From contig OZ271831.1 in the NCBI GenBank assembly GCA_965601455.1, positions 2,418,001 to 2,482,000 on the forward strand: a stretch of DNA of 64,000 nucleotides. Direction: 5' to 3'. Origin of the DNA: JANQEU01 sp965601455 (GTDB lineage Bacteria > Bacteroidota > Bacteroidia > Cytophagales > Cyclobacteriaceae). The position numbers and the translations under genes were made by a program. A model generated the notes under the pieces. It worked only from the letters and a program-made list of their open reading frames with translations, searched no databases and was not told the origin of the DNA. Positions 19,801 through 28,522 of the stretch are shown here, in pieces (within the stretch, counting starts at the first letter, position 1; the number at the start of each line of letters is the position of its first letter).

Positions 19801-20083
19801 ACTGAACTCAGATCCTGTAGCACGAACCCTGGATATAGGTACCCCACCTACGGTTGGTCAGAGGGTAGGTACGCTTGCATACTCCTTATTCGGTTCCACC
19901 TCTCAGACCACGAAAACCAACATTGACAGTTTTACTATCGCCAGTGAAGAATTTGTCCCCATTTTGGAACAGTTAAATTCAATAGTCAAGGAAGATCTAC
20001 CTAAGCTTCAGCAACTTCTACTTGATTCTGGTGCCCCATATACTCCCTACTCAATTCCGGGAGTACCTGAGTTTAAACCATAA
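16805..20083 (+). CDS. VPS10/sortilin-like BNR-repeat exported protein
   Basis: The ATG at MKKFVICLAVLFTTFLVQGQ gives a clean signal peptide; an earlier in-frame start nine codons upstream does not improve it. The 1092-residue product has many Asp-box/BNR motifs (KSIDGGSSWQKM, KTTDGGKTWKKI, KSENGGNSWDKI, RSDDRGNSWEVI, STNSGQTWTRK, SKDKGQTWKAI), each opening a beta-propeller blade, over residues about 45-750. After this come a Tyr-rich linker and an Ig-like region (about 840-930), then a helical tail with two long amphipathic segments. Such proteins are labelled VPS10-domain or glycosyl-hydrolase-like, but no glycosidase site is evident. They are widespread in Bacteroidetes, and no substrate is known to me. 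A bidirectional terminator follows. Confidence 0.85.
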   Translation: MKKFVICLAVLFTTFLVQGQRKTDSNSKPLLSEASLNGLKFRSVGPALTSGRISDFAVNPDNPKEYYVATSSGGVWKTSNSGIEFKPIFDKEGSYSIGCVSLDPNNPNVVWVGTGENNSQRSVAYGDGVYKSIDGGSSWQKMGLENSAHIGKIIIDPTNSNVVYVAAMGPLWSAGGDRGMYKTTDGGKTWKKILEIDEHTGVSDIIIDPRNSNVLYASAYQRRRHVFTYLGGGPGSGLYKSENGGNSWDKINKGLPSVDMGRIGLAIAPSDPEYLYAIVEAAQGKGGVFRSTNRGATWEKRGSYSTAGLYYQEIFVDPLDKEKLYAMDVWARISKDGGKTFKVLGEVSKHVDNHCIWIDPNDTDHLLMGCDGGIYETWDAAKSWDFKPNLPITQFYKVAVDNDEPFYNIYGGTQDNFSIGGPSRSINGNGISNEEWIITNGGDGFESQIDPENPNIVYAQSQYGYLVRFDKASGERIGIKPQERKGENQYRWNWDAPLVISKHNNQRIYFAANKVFRSDDRGNSWEVISEDLTRQINRNELPVMGRIWGIDAVAKNGSTSPYGTIVAMDESALNEDLIIVGTDDGLIQISTNSGQTWTRKQSFAGVPDRTYVNMVLASQHDENTIYACFNNHKNGDFKPYVYVSKDKGQTWKAISSNLPVRGSTYSIAEDHLDPNLLFVGTEFGVFVSNNGGTNWHQLKGGLPTISVRDMAIQTRESDLILGTFGRGFYVLDDYSALRSTGNNDLSAEAKLFSVRDPLLYEYSYPLGLPFKSFQGDNYYQGENLPSCAIFTYYVKDDILSLAATRRNAEKDATSVTYPNYEDLDAERSEKEPQLIFTVRNEAGKTVRKIYQKPSKGINRVMWDLRYSDPDPVKLSKPSFYNPWSDQDLGILVKPGQYTVTLSKSVRGVVTDLSEPVVFNVKALNNTTLPSDNRVALDEFNRKVLALKGAVGSAQQTLREINNQIKHIAEAIKRSETDPTAEMVSLSVEIENRVREMGKKLNSDPVARTLDIGTPPTVGQRVGTLAYSLFGSTSQTTKTNIDSFTIASEEFVPILEQLNSIVKEDLPKLQQLLLDSGAPYTPYSIPGVPEFKP

Positions 20084-20084
20084 A

Positions 20085-20112
20085 AAAAGGCCGTTTAAAA
20101 ACGGCCTTTTTT
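20085..20112. terminator. Bidirectional rho-independent terminator
   Basis: The hairpin AAAGGCCGTTT / AAACGGCC with an A-run on the left and a T-run on the right lies between two convergent genes, directly after the VPS10-like stop codon and about 20 bp from the end of the DUF2911 gene. It can stop transcription from both sides. Confidence 0.9.
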
Positions 20113-20133
20113 CATAATGTTGTTTTTTCAATA

Positions 20134-20658
20134 CTATTTCACTGAAACTTTTACCATGGTATTTTCCCAGGCCATGATCATATCAGAACCATTGAAAGTA
20201 ATAGTAAATGCTTCTACCTCTCCAGGGGTTGCACTTACTGGGGCTTCGACTCTAGCGACGTCTTTAGACTTATCATATTCGTAGGCACCCCACGTATCTA
20301 GTTTAGAGTTAAGTATAACCGTCCAGCTATCTTCATTGGGAACGGTAAAAAGAGAATAGGTTCCAGCACTAACTGCCTCACCACCAAATGTTACATCTTT
20401 ATAAAACTTAACCTCTGTGGTTTCATTAGCACCAGTCCGCCATACTTCGCCGAATTTAATCTTGCCTCCTAGCATTTCTCGTCCTTTTTTCTGAGGTCTG
20501 CTGTAGACTACTTTAGCAATTGGTGTTGAGCCTCTACCATCAGGTCGATAAAGAGCAATATCAGCCGGACTGGCATCCATCTTTGGCATATCTTGTGCAT
20601 TCACATCTGCCACAAAAACAAGAGCGATTACGGCCAAAAGCATTGAGAATTTCTTCAT
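20134..20658 (-). CDS. DUF2911 domain exported protein
   Basis: This 174-residue protein has a signal peptide (MKKFSMLLAVIALVFVADVNA) and the DUF2911 pattern: SPRP-type start with VVYSRPQKKGREMLGG, then FGEVWRTGANETTEVKF, and SAGTYSLFTVPNEDSWTVIL. The family folds as a beta-sandwich in the periplasm of Bacteroidetes; its function is unknown. It is a single gene with a shared terminator at its 3' end and a ~100-bp leader upstream. Confidence 0.9.
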   Translation of the reverse strand: MKKFSMLLAVIALVFVADVNAQDMPKMDASPADIALYRPDGRGSTPIAKVVYSRPQKKGREMLGGKIKFGEVWRTGANETTEVKFYKDVTFGGEAVSAGTYSLFTVPNEDSWTVILNSKLDTWGAYEYDKSKDVARVEAPVSATPGEVEAFTITFNGSDMIMAWENTMVKVSVK

Positions 20659-20761
20659 GTTATTAGAGTTTTTTGTTCAAGTTAGATACTATAACATCAA
20701 CGAATACACAAAGTGTTGGTTGTTGTCGTGGAGAAAACATTAAAAGAAAAAAGATAATTCA

Positions 20762-23700
20762 TTAGTCGTCTTTGACAAGAAGTAATTTGTGAACGGATTT
20801 ATTATCGACAAGAATGTTTAAAATATATACTCCAGGTGTTACAGATATCATGCTAATGCTCTCACTCCCCAGTAATTGATCCTTTCTCATCACATGTTTG
20901 CCTGAGATATCCGTAATGACAATTGTATAATCTTCATCTCCTTGAGCTGGGTTCACTTTTAATTCTGAAACTATTGGGTTTGGGAATACCCTGAAAGTCA
21001 ATGGATCCGTTAATTCAAGAATATCCGAAGGCAATACCAGGAGTGTATCACCTCGATCTAGAAACTCATAGTTTTCGGCGTTGCCTCCTACTAATTGAAT
21101 AGGATAACTACCCGGTACATTAAAATCTATTAGTTGTTTTCTTAATACCGGGAATCTGGATATTTCTGACTCGTTCTCACCATATTGAAAACCTTCGAAT
21201 TCGAGATCTAATTCAATGAATTGGTCGGTTGCAATAACAGTTGAATCCGATATACCCACAAGTAATGGAGCCTTAGTGACAGTCAATTCGCTATATTCAT
21301 AACTGAACTCATAATTATTGGACTCCCCTCCTGCCAGTGTAAGTCGATGTTTTCCAAAAGAAGGTTTATTATCATCGAAGATGACTACGGGCTTACTGTC
21401 TAAGTCATCTTCGTTCTCACCATTAACAAATCCTTCATATGAATAATTAGTAAAATCCGGGCTATCGCCGTAGGTAACCGTATCCATAAGTGATACTTTT
21501 AATGGTTTGGGTTGAATCCTAATATCGGTGGTATCTCGTGCCTCTTCGTAAAAGTCATTTCCTGAATTAAAAGCAACGAGCTGTACGCTTCCTGCTCCAA
21601 TTATTTGAGCTGAATCACCAACTACCTGTATGACAGAGTCATTACTCAAATGATATTCAAGCTCCAATCCCGATTCAATAGATACTGGTCTGAACTTTGG
21701 ATCTCCATATTGGTAAAGAATCCTATCCCATAAGAATAGATTCTGATTCATACCGATAACCTCAATTGGAAATTCCCTTGAGGTAGCATAGTATTCAAAA
21801 TTCCCTGACTGAGAGGCTGTTAGAATGACATTTCCCTTTTTATGAATGATCGCGGAGTCTCCACTTATTTCGACTATTGTCGGATCGCTCGACCTAAATT
21901 CAACTGGAAGACCGCTATTGGCAATAGGAGATAATTGGAATGACTCAGAAGATAAAAACCTAGTCGAGGTCAAACTCCCTATGATCTCCTGATTTATCCG
22001 TACCCGGGCACTCCACCTGATTCCATTTCTTATGACCTGACCAATGAAAGAATTCGGTAAGTAATTCTCAGGATTCTCACCCACCTGAAGATAGAAAACT
22101 CTACCCTTATGGAGGTTTTCATCTAAATCCACCTCTTTGCAGAAGGCACTGGTATGCTGGATGAAATCCGGATCTTCCGCGTTGGATAACAATCCTATGG
22201 TTTGATTATCATCTCTACCAAAAACAGTCGATTCCTCAAACGCCATATTTAAATACAATTCATCATTAACGGATTTTGCCGGTAAATATGAACTATTGCT
22301 ATTCGCATTTTCAGGTAAGGGATTAATTGTCCACACCTCTGGTTCCAGAATAGCAGAATCGTAGTATGTCATAAATGAAGTAATAAAATGGCCATAATTT
22401 GTATTATACAATTGATAATCATCAAGTTGAGCTGACCATCCAGATTCCGACGACTGGGCACCAAATAAATTAACTAGTATATCCTTGGATTGTCCACCTG
22501 GATCAATGTCATTATACAATCCATGATGAAGTGAAACTAAACCTCCTCCGTCATCGACATAATCTTCCAGGGCTTGCAGCAATTGATTTGTAAACCCCGT
22601 TGACCAGTGTTTATAGAATATTACTACATCGAACTGAATTAAATAATCATATATGAAAGAAGTAATTTGATTTTCATAAGGTAGATCTGAACTTGTTACA
22701 TCCAGATGATCCACCTCAAACACAAAATCATCACCTGAAGTGGATTCCAGCAAATTCATCAGGTCCTGAAAATCGGCTGGAAGCTGGCTGGGGTAATTAC
22801 AAGGAATATCATTAATACGATTCGAAGGACTACAGTCCATCGCATTCAATTCTCCTCCATGTAATATTAAAGTATGTACTGTTTTTGTTCTATTTTCTAT
22901 GAGTGGATAGCTCTCGAGTATATTCAGAAATGTCCTGGCTGCATAGGCTACTGTTTGTGGATACCAATCCCGGGTTGTAACGATTAATCCATTACCTGAT
23001 GCGTCATCAAGAAGCTCGGAATAAGGGTTTGAAATGGTCACTCTATCGTGTACCATAAACTCCACATCAAATTCATGAAGCAGAACAGGAGTATCAGAGT
23101 CAGGAAATCCAGTTGCTCTTCCTCCTTTTAGTAAACTAAATCCTATAGCCTCTGCTCCCGTACCAGCCGTATCAGGGACTCTCCAGAATACGGGAATACT
23201 GGATCCATGGCACTGCGCCATGACTGGTTTGCCATGGCTAATGGCATCCAGGGCAAGGTCATTTAACTTTTCCGCAACTTGTTGAACCAATTGCGTTGAT
23301 ATTTCACGAATACCAGATCCTTGTGAATTGAAATCACCATCCATTCGATAATCCAAGGCACCTAATCCTCCAACTACAATAAGACCCACATAATTATCCA
23401 TAGATTCAATTTCAACTATTGATCCATCAACATTCGCATGTGAGGGAACTGAATTCAATGCTTCATCCCAGGGTGAATCGAAATTATTTTGAAACTGGGT
23501 TTGAAATTGGGCATAGTCTCCATAATCGTAATCGTCGGCTGCGGCCGGAATACTTATATAGGGATCCATATATACGGAGAAATCAAGTGATGTTGCACTG
23601 CGAACCTCAACTTCATAACCAGAGGATTCAAGAGCGGATTTCATCACAATGTATTCCGAATAGTAGGTTTGTTCATGCGAGACAAACATCAAAATAGTAT

Positions 23701-23779
23701 CTGCTCGTGAATGAAGAATAAACAGCAGACATAAGGAACTTATAAGATAACCTCGGACTTTATTGAATAATATTGACAT
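20762..23779 (-). CDS. T9SS cargo protein with two amidotransferase-like domains and MBG repeats
   Basis: The 1005-residue protein has a signal peptide (about residues 1-26). Residues 28-290 look like a DJ-1/PfpI-type domain: VGLIVVGGLGALDYRM and a nucleophile-elbow-like MAQCHGSSIPVFWR. Residues about 300-610 look like a second, ThuA-type domain: VHTLILHGGELN, DYVDDGGGLVSLHHGLYND and KGRVFYLQVGENPENYL. Next are two Ig-like domains (to about 765), two MBG-type domains starting at VTYGDSPDFTNYSYEGF, and a type A T9SS sorting domain (FRVFPNPIVSELKVNPAQG ... GVYILNILV). It is probably a surface protein acting on polysaccharide or glycan, but this is only inferred from ThuA-like domains in other secreted proteins. 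Domain limits are approximate. Confidence 0.8.
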   Translation of the reverse strand: MSILFNKVRGYLISSLCLLFILHSRADTILMFVSHEQTYYSEYIVMKSALESSGYEVEVRSATSLDFSVYMDPYISIPAAADDYDYGDYAQFQTQFQNNFDSPWDEALNSVPSHANVDGSIVEIESMDNYVGLIVVGGLGALDYRMDGDFNSQGSGIREISTQLVQQVAEKLNDLALDAISHGKPVMAQCHGSSIPVFWRVPDTAGTGAEAIGFSLLKGGRATGFPDSDTPVLLHEFDVEFMVHDRVTISNPYSELLDDASGNGLIVTTRDWYPQTVAYAARTFLNILESYPLIENRTKTVHTLILHGGELNAMDCSPSNRINDIPCNYPSQLPADFQDLMNLLESTSGDDFVFEVDHLDVTSSDLPYENQITSFIYDYLIQFDVVIFYKHWSTGFTNQLLQALEDYVDDGGGLVSLHHGLYNDIDPGGQSKDILVNLFGAQSSESGWSAQLDDYQLYNTNYGHFITSFMTYYDSAILEPEVWTINPLPENANSNSSYLPAKSVNDELYLNMAFEESTVFGRDDNQTIGLLSNAEDPDFIQHTSAFCKEVDLDENLHKGRVFYLQVGENPENYLPNSFIGQVIRNGIRWSARVRINQEIIGSLTSTRFLSSESFQLSPIANSGLPVEFRSSDPTIVEISGDSAIIHKKGNVILTASQSGNFEYYATSREFPIEVIGMNQNLFLWDRILYQYGDPKFRPVSIESGLELEYHLSNDSVIQVVGDSAQIIGAGSVQLVAFNSGNDFYEEARDTTDIRIQPKPLKVSLMDTVTYGDSPDFTNYSYEGFVNGENEDDLDSKPVVIFDDNKPSFGKHRLTLAGGESNNYEFSYEYSELTVTKAPLLVGISDSTVIATDQFIELDLEFEGFQYGENESEISRFPVLRKQLIDFNVPGSYPIQLVGGNAENYEFLDRGDTLLVLPSDILELTDPLTFRVFPNPIVSELKVNPAQGDEDYTIVITDISGKHVMRKDQLLGSESISMISVTPGVYILNILVDNKSVHKLLLVKDD

Positions 23780-23845
23780 TCAACGTGTGTTTATGTCAAT
23801 ATTCACCACCACTCGGTTTGATAGCAATTCTGATACGTCTATAAA

Positions 23846-24220
23846 ATGACTACAAAAACGATTCTGGATATAAAACCTCGTTTATTCATGCTGGTAGCTC
23901 TTATTTGGATCGCTTCCTCATGCTACTCTACCCCGGAAATTCCAGGTTTTAACACTAAGAAATGGTTGGCCTTCAACGAAGATTGTAGTGATTACCGACT
24001 AATAGAAGGAAGTGAATTGATTCTTGAACATGAGGAATTATTACTGTCCTACGGGCAAAATGAGATTACAAATACACTAGGTCCTCCCTCGCGACATGAA
24101 TTATTTAACAGGAATCAGAAATTCTTTTTCTATGACCTGGATTGCCTGGAAAAAGAAACCTTACGATTTCGATTCGATGCGTTGGGAAGATTAAAGGAAA
24201 TTGACCGAATTAATCGCTAA
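23846..24220 (+). CDS. Small lipoprotein, possibly BamE-like fold
   Basis: The 124-residue protein has a hydrophobic N-terminal segment ending in IASSC, a plausible lipobox near residue 26. The C-terminal half (LLLSYGQNEITNTLGPPSRH, then FFFYDLDC and LRFRFDALGRLKEID) follows the helix-strand-strand pattern of BamE/SmpA-like domains. It is short and stands alone; its 3' end overlaps apt on the other strand by 11 bp. The function is unknown and the fold call is tentative. Confidence 0.6.
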   Translation: MTTKTILDIKPRLFMLVALIWIASSCYSTPEIPGFNTKKWLAFNEDCSDYRLIEGSELILEHEELLLSYGQNEITNTLGPPSRHELFNRNQKFFFYDLDCLEKETLRFRFDALGRLKEIDRINR

Positions 24221-24743
24221 ACGACAGAATAGAATGCACTTCTTGTCCATACTTTTCCAGAATTTTCTTACCTCCAAGAAATTCCAGGTTGATCAAAAAG
24301 GAAAAACCACCAACACTTCCGCCACCCTTTTCTACTAGTCTGGCGGCGGCATCAGCTGTTCCTCCGGTAGCCAAAAGATCGTCATGGATTAGAATTCTAT
24401 GACCAGAACTGATGGCGTCAATATGCATTTCCATTTCTCCAGATCCATATTCAAGATCATACGCATGCTTAATGGTTTCATAAGGTAACTTGCCCGCCTT
24501 CCTAACAGGAATGAAGGGCACTTTCAATTGTTGTGCAAGTTGCATACCAAAAATGAACCCCCTGGATTCAATACCGATAACACCATCCACTTGGTGGTCC
24601 TTCCAATAATTTGCAAGTTCTAGCCCAACCGCCATTGATAGTTCTATATCCGCCAAAACGGGAGTAATGTCTTTAAAAACAATTCCTGGAATTGGAAAGT
24701 TGGGAACATCTCGAATCACATCTTTCACTCTTTTCGATAACAT
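24210..24743 (-). CDS. apt: Adenine phosphoribosyltransferase
   Basis: APT makes AMP from adenine and PRPP (purine salvage, cytoplasm). The 177-residue product has the family start FPIPGIVFKDITPVL, GIESRGFIFG, the catalytic loop KLPYETIKHAYDLEYG and the PRPP-binding ILIHDDLLATGGTA. The ATG giving MLSKRVKDVIRDV is chosen over a GTG three codons upstream. It overlaps the 3' end of the convergent lipoprotein gene. Confidence 0.96.
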   Translation of the reverse strand: MLSKRVKDVIRDVPNFPIPGIVFKDITPVLADIELSMAVGLELANYWKDHQVDGVIGIESRGFIFGMQLAQQLKVPFIPVRKAGKLPYETIKHAYDLEYGSGEMEMHIDAISSGHRILIHDDLLATGGTADAAARLVEKGGGSVGGFSFLINLEFLGGKKILEKYGQEVHSILSFSD

Positions 24744-24845
24744 GGAAGTCACTTTGAAATTTGTTAACTAAAATATCATTCGAAAATACTAATCGAAATC
24801 TCACTGAATCCAATGTCTGGCAGTATTTTTAAGTAATGTCATCAA

Positions 24846-25910
24846 ATGATGCGAATTGCTCTACTTGGATTTTTACTTCTCTCACTATTTGACCTGGTTG
24901 CACAAGATCACTATAAATACCTCGGGGCCCGATTAGATTATGGATATGTCATAATACACAGCAGAGCTCTGCGAGAAATCAAGAATTCCTATCCTCGTGG
25001 TTTAGAAATCGACCTTGGTAAGCACACAATATCCGAAAAAGCATGGAACAGCTGCAATTGTTTTCCAAAGTCTGGTGTATCTCTAACTTTTTGGGATTTT
25101 GACAACCAAAGGGTCTTAGGTTATGGAATAACCGGGATGTACTACCTACAACCAACTTTTGGCGCTTCCAATAAAATAAACCTTTCTGTAAGAGCCGCAT
25201 TAGGATTGTCTTACCAGTCAAGGCCTTATGACAAAGAAAGCAATACCGACAATCAGAGCTATAGCACCTATGTCGCATTTCCTCTTCAGCTGGGATCCGC
25301 CCTACATTTTAGGATATCACCTTACTGGAACCTGGACTTGAATTTCGTATACAATCACATATCCAACGGGGGAATGAAAGAACCCAATAAGGGCATCAAT
25401 TGGCCAACGGTGGGCTTGGGAGTTAGTAGGTATTTTACTGAACCGATATTTCCGGAAAGAGAAAAAACCAGCTGGCGTACCACTAATTTGGATTTCGATA
25501 GACTGGATTTTTTCATTTTTAGCACCTACCATCAGCCTCGTTCATTCTATTACCTGATTTCGATGGGAATTGAGGTAAAGTATTCCAGAAGAATTTCCAG
25601 AATCAATAATCTGACCGTGGGTAGTGAATGGATGTACGACAGCGGCCAAGCAGATTTATCCACCGATGAAAAAACTGTTAATGGCAATAACGTTGGGGTA
25701 GTAGTAGGCCATGAATTCATTCTGGGTGATTTTCTGTTTGGACAGCAATTTGCTACTTACCTGATTAGACCTCAAACACAAAAAGCCAGCTTCTACCAAC
25801 GATATTCGCTGGTATACAAAGTTTTTAAATCCTATCATGTAGGTGTAGCTCTCAAGGCTCACGGCCATGTAGCAGATTTTGTAGATATCAGGGTCGGTTA
25901 TTCTTTCTGA
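24846..25910 (+). CDS. PagL-like acyloxyacyl hydrolase / lipid A deacylase
   Basis: A signal peptide (cleaved about residue 20, after LVAQ) precedes an outer-membrane barrel of 354 residues. The HxS motif of PagL lies at residues 171-173 in YNHISNGGMKEPNKGINW, followed by PTVGLGVSRYF. PagL removes the 3-O acyl chain from lipid A. The protein is about twice the size of PagL (roughly 170 residues); the second half (from about 205) looks like another set of strands ending VDIRVGYSF, as is common in Bacteroidetes members. The two start codons ATG-ATG cannot be distinguished. It is adjacent to a convergent ABC permease gene. Confidence 0.85.
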   Translation: MMRIALLGFLLLSLFDLVAQDHYKYLGARLDYGYVIIHSRALREIKNSYPRGLEIDLGKHTISEKAWNSCNCFPKSGVSLTFWDFDNQRVLGYGITGMYYLQPTFGASNKINLSVRAALGLSYQSRPYDKESNTDNQSYSTYVAFPLQLGSALHFRISPYWNLDLNFVYNHISNGGMKEPNKGINWPTVGLGVSRYFTEPIFPEREKTSWRTTNLDFDRLDFFIFSTYHQPRSFYYLISMGIEVKYSRRISRINNLTVGSEWMYDSGQADLSTDEKTVNGNNVGVVVGHEFILGDFLFGQQFATYLIRPQTQKASFYQRYSLVYKVFKSYHVGVALKAHGHVADFVDIRVGYSF

Positions 25911-25920
25911 ATGAACTTAT

Positions 25921-27159
25921 CTATTCGAACCTAAGAGATTCAATTGGGTCTAGTTTTGATGCTTTGAAGGCAGGTAGATAACCGGATATTAATCCAACAA
26001 GCATACCAACCCCTAAACCAAAAAGTATCCATTGCCAGGGAACCACGAAGACAGTAATACCCATCAACCTTGAAATAGCGTTTCCGGTTAAAATTCCCAG
26101 GATAATTCCACCAATTCCACCCAATTGGCAAATAACCAGAGCCTCGATTAAAAACTGTTGTCGAATTTTCAGAGGTGTAGCTCCAAGAGCTTTACGGACA
26201 CCTATTTCTCTGGTACGTTCCGTTACAGAAACAAGCATAATATTCATTAAACCAATCGAAGCTCCGAGAAGGGTAATAAAGCCGATTGTAAAGCCACCAA
26301 CACGTAAATAGCCCGTAATCTCTCCCAACACTTCAGCCAAAGATCGACTAACTCTTACTTCAAAGCTGTCCTCATCACTAGGTCGATCACCTCGAATAGC
26401 TCTCATCAAACCCGTTGCGACACCCGTGGCATACTCCATTTGTGCGGGATCAGGAATCGCTACGGTGGCTTCCCAACCGAAGTTTCTATCAGCACCAACA
26501 ACTCTTGCCGTTCGAATGGGTAGAACAATTGTTCGATCTACATTGGACTCCCCACTGACTCCACCTTGTTCAGCAAGTGTTCCGATAATTCGAAATTTGG
26601 CTCCCAGAAGGGTTATTTTTTTCCCAAGTGGTGATTCATTTTCGTCGAATAAAGCGTTAACCACCTGATCGCCGACGACAACTACATAATTACCATTCTT
26701 GATCTCTGAAGGCGAAAAGCTCCTCCCTTCTGCAATATCGTAGCCATCCGCGATCAAATAGTTCTCATCTCCACCCCTTACCAAAATATTTGGGTTGGAA
26801 ACCTTCGAACGGTATTTAACCTCAGCTATCCCCGTTAGAACCACGTTGATACTCACTTCTCCAGGTCCATTATACTCTTCCTTAAACTGAACCAGTTCAG
26901 CAAACTTGATCGGTGGATGAACCTTTGCTTTTTTACCCTGGGAAGACCCCCTATCCACTCGTTTTCGTTCTACATCAAAGGTATTTGCACCCAGATTAGA
27001 AAAACTACTATTAATGGATTCCTGAATACCATCGATCGCAGTAAGAATACCTACCAGTGAGGTTATACCAATGGCAATGATCATTGCGGTAAGGATAGTC
27101 CTTAGCTTATTGGCATTTATAGATTTTAGTCCTTCACTGACATTTTCGCGTATATCCAT
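25921..27159 (-). CDS. ABC transporter permease, MacB/FtsX type
   Basis: This 412-residue protein has one N-terminal membrane segment (ILTAMIIAIGITSLVGILTA), a large periplasmic MacB-PCD-like domain (about 45-265), and three C-terminal segments of the FtsX domain, with the motif TERTREIGVRKALGATPLKI between the first two. It ends SKLDPIESLRFE, the usual close of these permeases. The ATP-binding partner is not next to it. MacB-type systems drive export or envelope lipoprotein/efflux functions by mechanotransmission; the substrate is unknown. Confidence 0.93.
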   Translation of the reverse strand: MDIRENVSEGLKSINANKLRTILTAMIIAIGITSLVGILTAIDGIQESINSSFSNLGANTFDVERKRVDRGSSQGKKAKVHPPIKFAELVQFKEEYNGPGEVSINVVLTGIAEVKYRSKVSNPNILVRGGDENYLIADGYDIAEGRSFSPSEIKNGNYVVVVGDQVVNALFDENESPLGKKITLLGAKFRIIGTLAEQGGVSGESNVDRTIVLPIRTARVVGADRNFGWEATVAIPDPAQMEYATGVATGLMRAIRGDRPSDEDSFEVRVSRSLAEVLGEITGYLRVGGFTIGFITLLGASIGLMNIMLVSVTERTREIGVRKALGATPLKIRQQFLIEALVICQLGGIGGIILGILTGNAISRLMGITVFVVPWQWILFGLGVGMLVGLISGYLPAFKASKLDPIESLRFE

Positions 27160-27262
27160 ATAATCAAAGGTAAGTGATCGTCATAAAAGAATATTTCCGT
27201 CTGTCCTATTTTAAAAATAGGCTAGAATATCATACGTTAGTAGTAAAGAAAGTGATGCGAAT

Positions 27263-28522
27263 ATGTACAAAAGGTTAGTAGGGATTTTTCTTTTATTTTT
27301 TTCGTTTGCCTCCCAGGCGGCATATGTACTCATTCCAATGGATGAGAGCCAGTCCAACCATCTCAAAGCTTATGGAATGGCGTACTGGGTATTGTCGGAA
27401 GATCAAAAAGTAGATTGGCTTTTAAATTACCGTGGTGGATCATTCATGATCAAATACACGCAGAGTATCGAAAATGAATGTGTTATTCGAAATGTGAGCT
27501 ACGAAGTCATATCTGACGCCCAATCAAGTCAGATATTAGAATTTATCGCCAGTCCCTCATCCAACATGGATGCTATGAAGTTGGAGAAATATCCGAAAAT
27601 TGCTGTTTACTCGCCGAAAAGCAAACAGCCATGGGACGATGCCGTAACTCTTGTGCTTACCTACGCGGAAATACCATATGACGTGATTTTCGATGATGAA
27701 ATCATGTACAACGAACTTGTTAAGTACGATTGGCTTCATCTACACCATGAGGATTTCACCGGGCAATACGGAAAATTTTATCGCTCATATCGACATTTAC
27801 CATGGTACCAACAACAGCAGCGAGAGTATGAAGCATCGGCACGAAAGCACGGATTTGCTAAAGTGTCTCATTTGAAACTAGCTATTGTTAAAAGAATACA
27901 ATCGTATGTTGCAGGCGGCGGATTTCTTTTTGCGATGTGCTCCGCAACCGACACCTATGACATAGCAATGGCAGCGGAGAATGTCGATATATGTGATGTA
28001 ATGTTCGATGGTGACCCTATGGACCCCAGAGCTCAACAAAAACTTAATTTCTCGGAGACTTTTGCTTTCGAGAATTTCCGTGTGGAGCGTAACCCCATGG
28101 AGTATGAATTTTCTAATATAGACAACCAGCCTCAGACTCGAGGTTTACGTGAAGACAACGATTACTTCACTCTCTTCCAGTTTTCAGCAAAATGGGATCC
28201 TATCCCAACCATGCTTACTCAAAACCATACCCAAATTGTAAAAGGATTTATGGGTCAGACCACAGGATTTAAAAAAGATCTGGTCAAAGCTGATGTCCTT
28301 GTAATGGGAGAAACTACCTCAATTGATGAAGCCAGGTACATTCATGGAGTCATCGAAAAAGGATTCTTTACTTTCTATAGCGGACACGATCCTGAGGATT
28401 ATCAACATATTGTCGGAGAAGAGCCTACAGATCTAAATCTTCATCCAAATTCACCTGGATATCGGTTGATTCTTAATAATATTCTATTCCCTGCAGCCAA
28501 GAAAAAGAAACAAAAGACCTAG
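27263..28522 (+). CDS. Exported glutamine-amidotransferase-fold protein (often mislabelled asparagine synthetase B)
   Basis: This 419-residue protein has a signal peptide (GIFLLFFSFASQA). The region AYVLIPMDESQSNHLKAYG and WVLSEDQKVDWLLNYRGGSF matches Bacteroidetes proteins that public annotation, as I recall, calls asparagine synthetase B. No asparagine synthetase features are visible: the expected N-terminal Cys2 after Met is missing and there is no PP-loop (SGGxDS). The centre instead resembles a class I amidotransferase/ThuA fold: KIAVYSPKSKQPWDDAVTLV, then HLHHEDF and GGGFLFAMCSATDTYDIAMA, where the Cys could be a nucleophile. It ends in a Lys-rich tail that overlaps miaE by 4 bp. The function is unknown. 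Confidence 0.7.
   Translation: MYKRLVGIFLLFFSFASQAAYVLIPMDESQSNHLKAYGMAYWVLSEDQKVDWLLNYRGGSFMIKYTQSIENECVIRNVSYEVISDAQSSQILEFIASPSSNMDAMKLEKYPKIAVYSPKSKQPWDDAVTLVLTYAEIPYDVIFDDEIMYNELVKYDWLHLHHEDFTGQYGKFYRSYRHLPWYQQQQREYEASARKHGFAKVSHLKLAIVKRIQSYVAGGGFLFAMCSATDTYDIAMAAENVDICDVMFDGDPMDPRAQQKLNFSETFAFENFRVERNPMEYEFSNIDNQPQTRGLREDNDYFTLFQFSAKWDPIPTMLTQNHTQIVKGFMGQTTGFKKDLVKADVLVMGETTSIDEARYIHGVIEKGFFTFYSGHDPEDYQHIVGEEPTDLNLHPNSPGYRLILNNILFPAAKKKKQKT

Noticed and set aside
27263..28522. Asparagine synthetase function
   Set aside because: No N-terminal nucleophile Cys2 and no PP-loop; a signal peptide is present instead.
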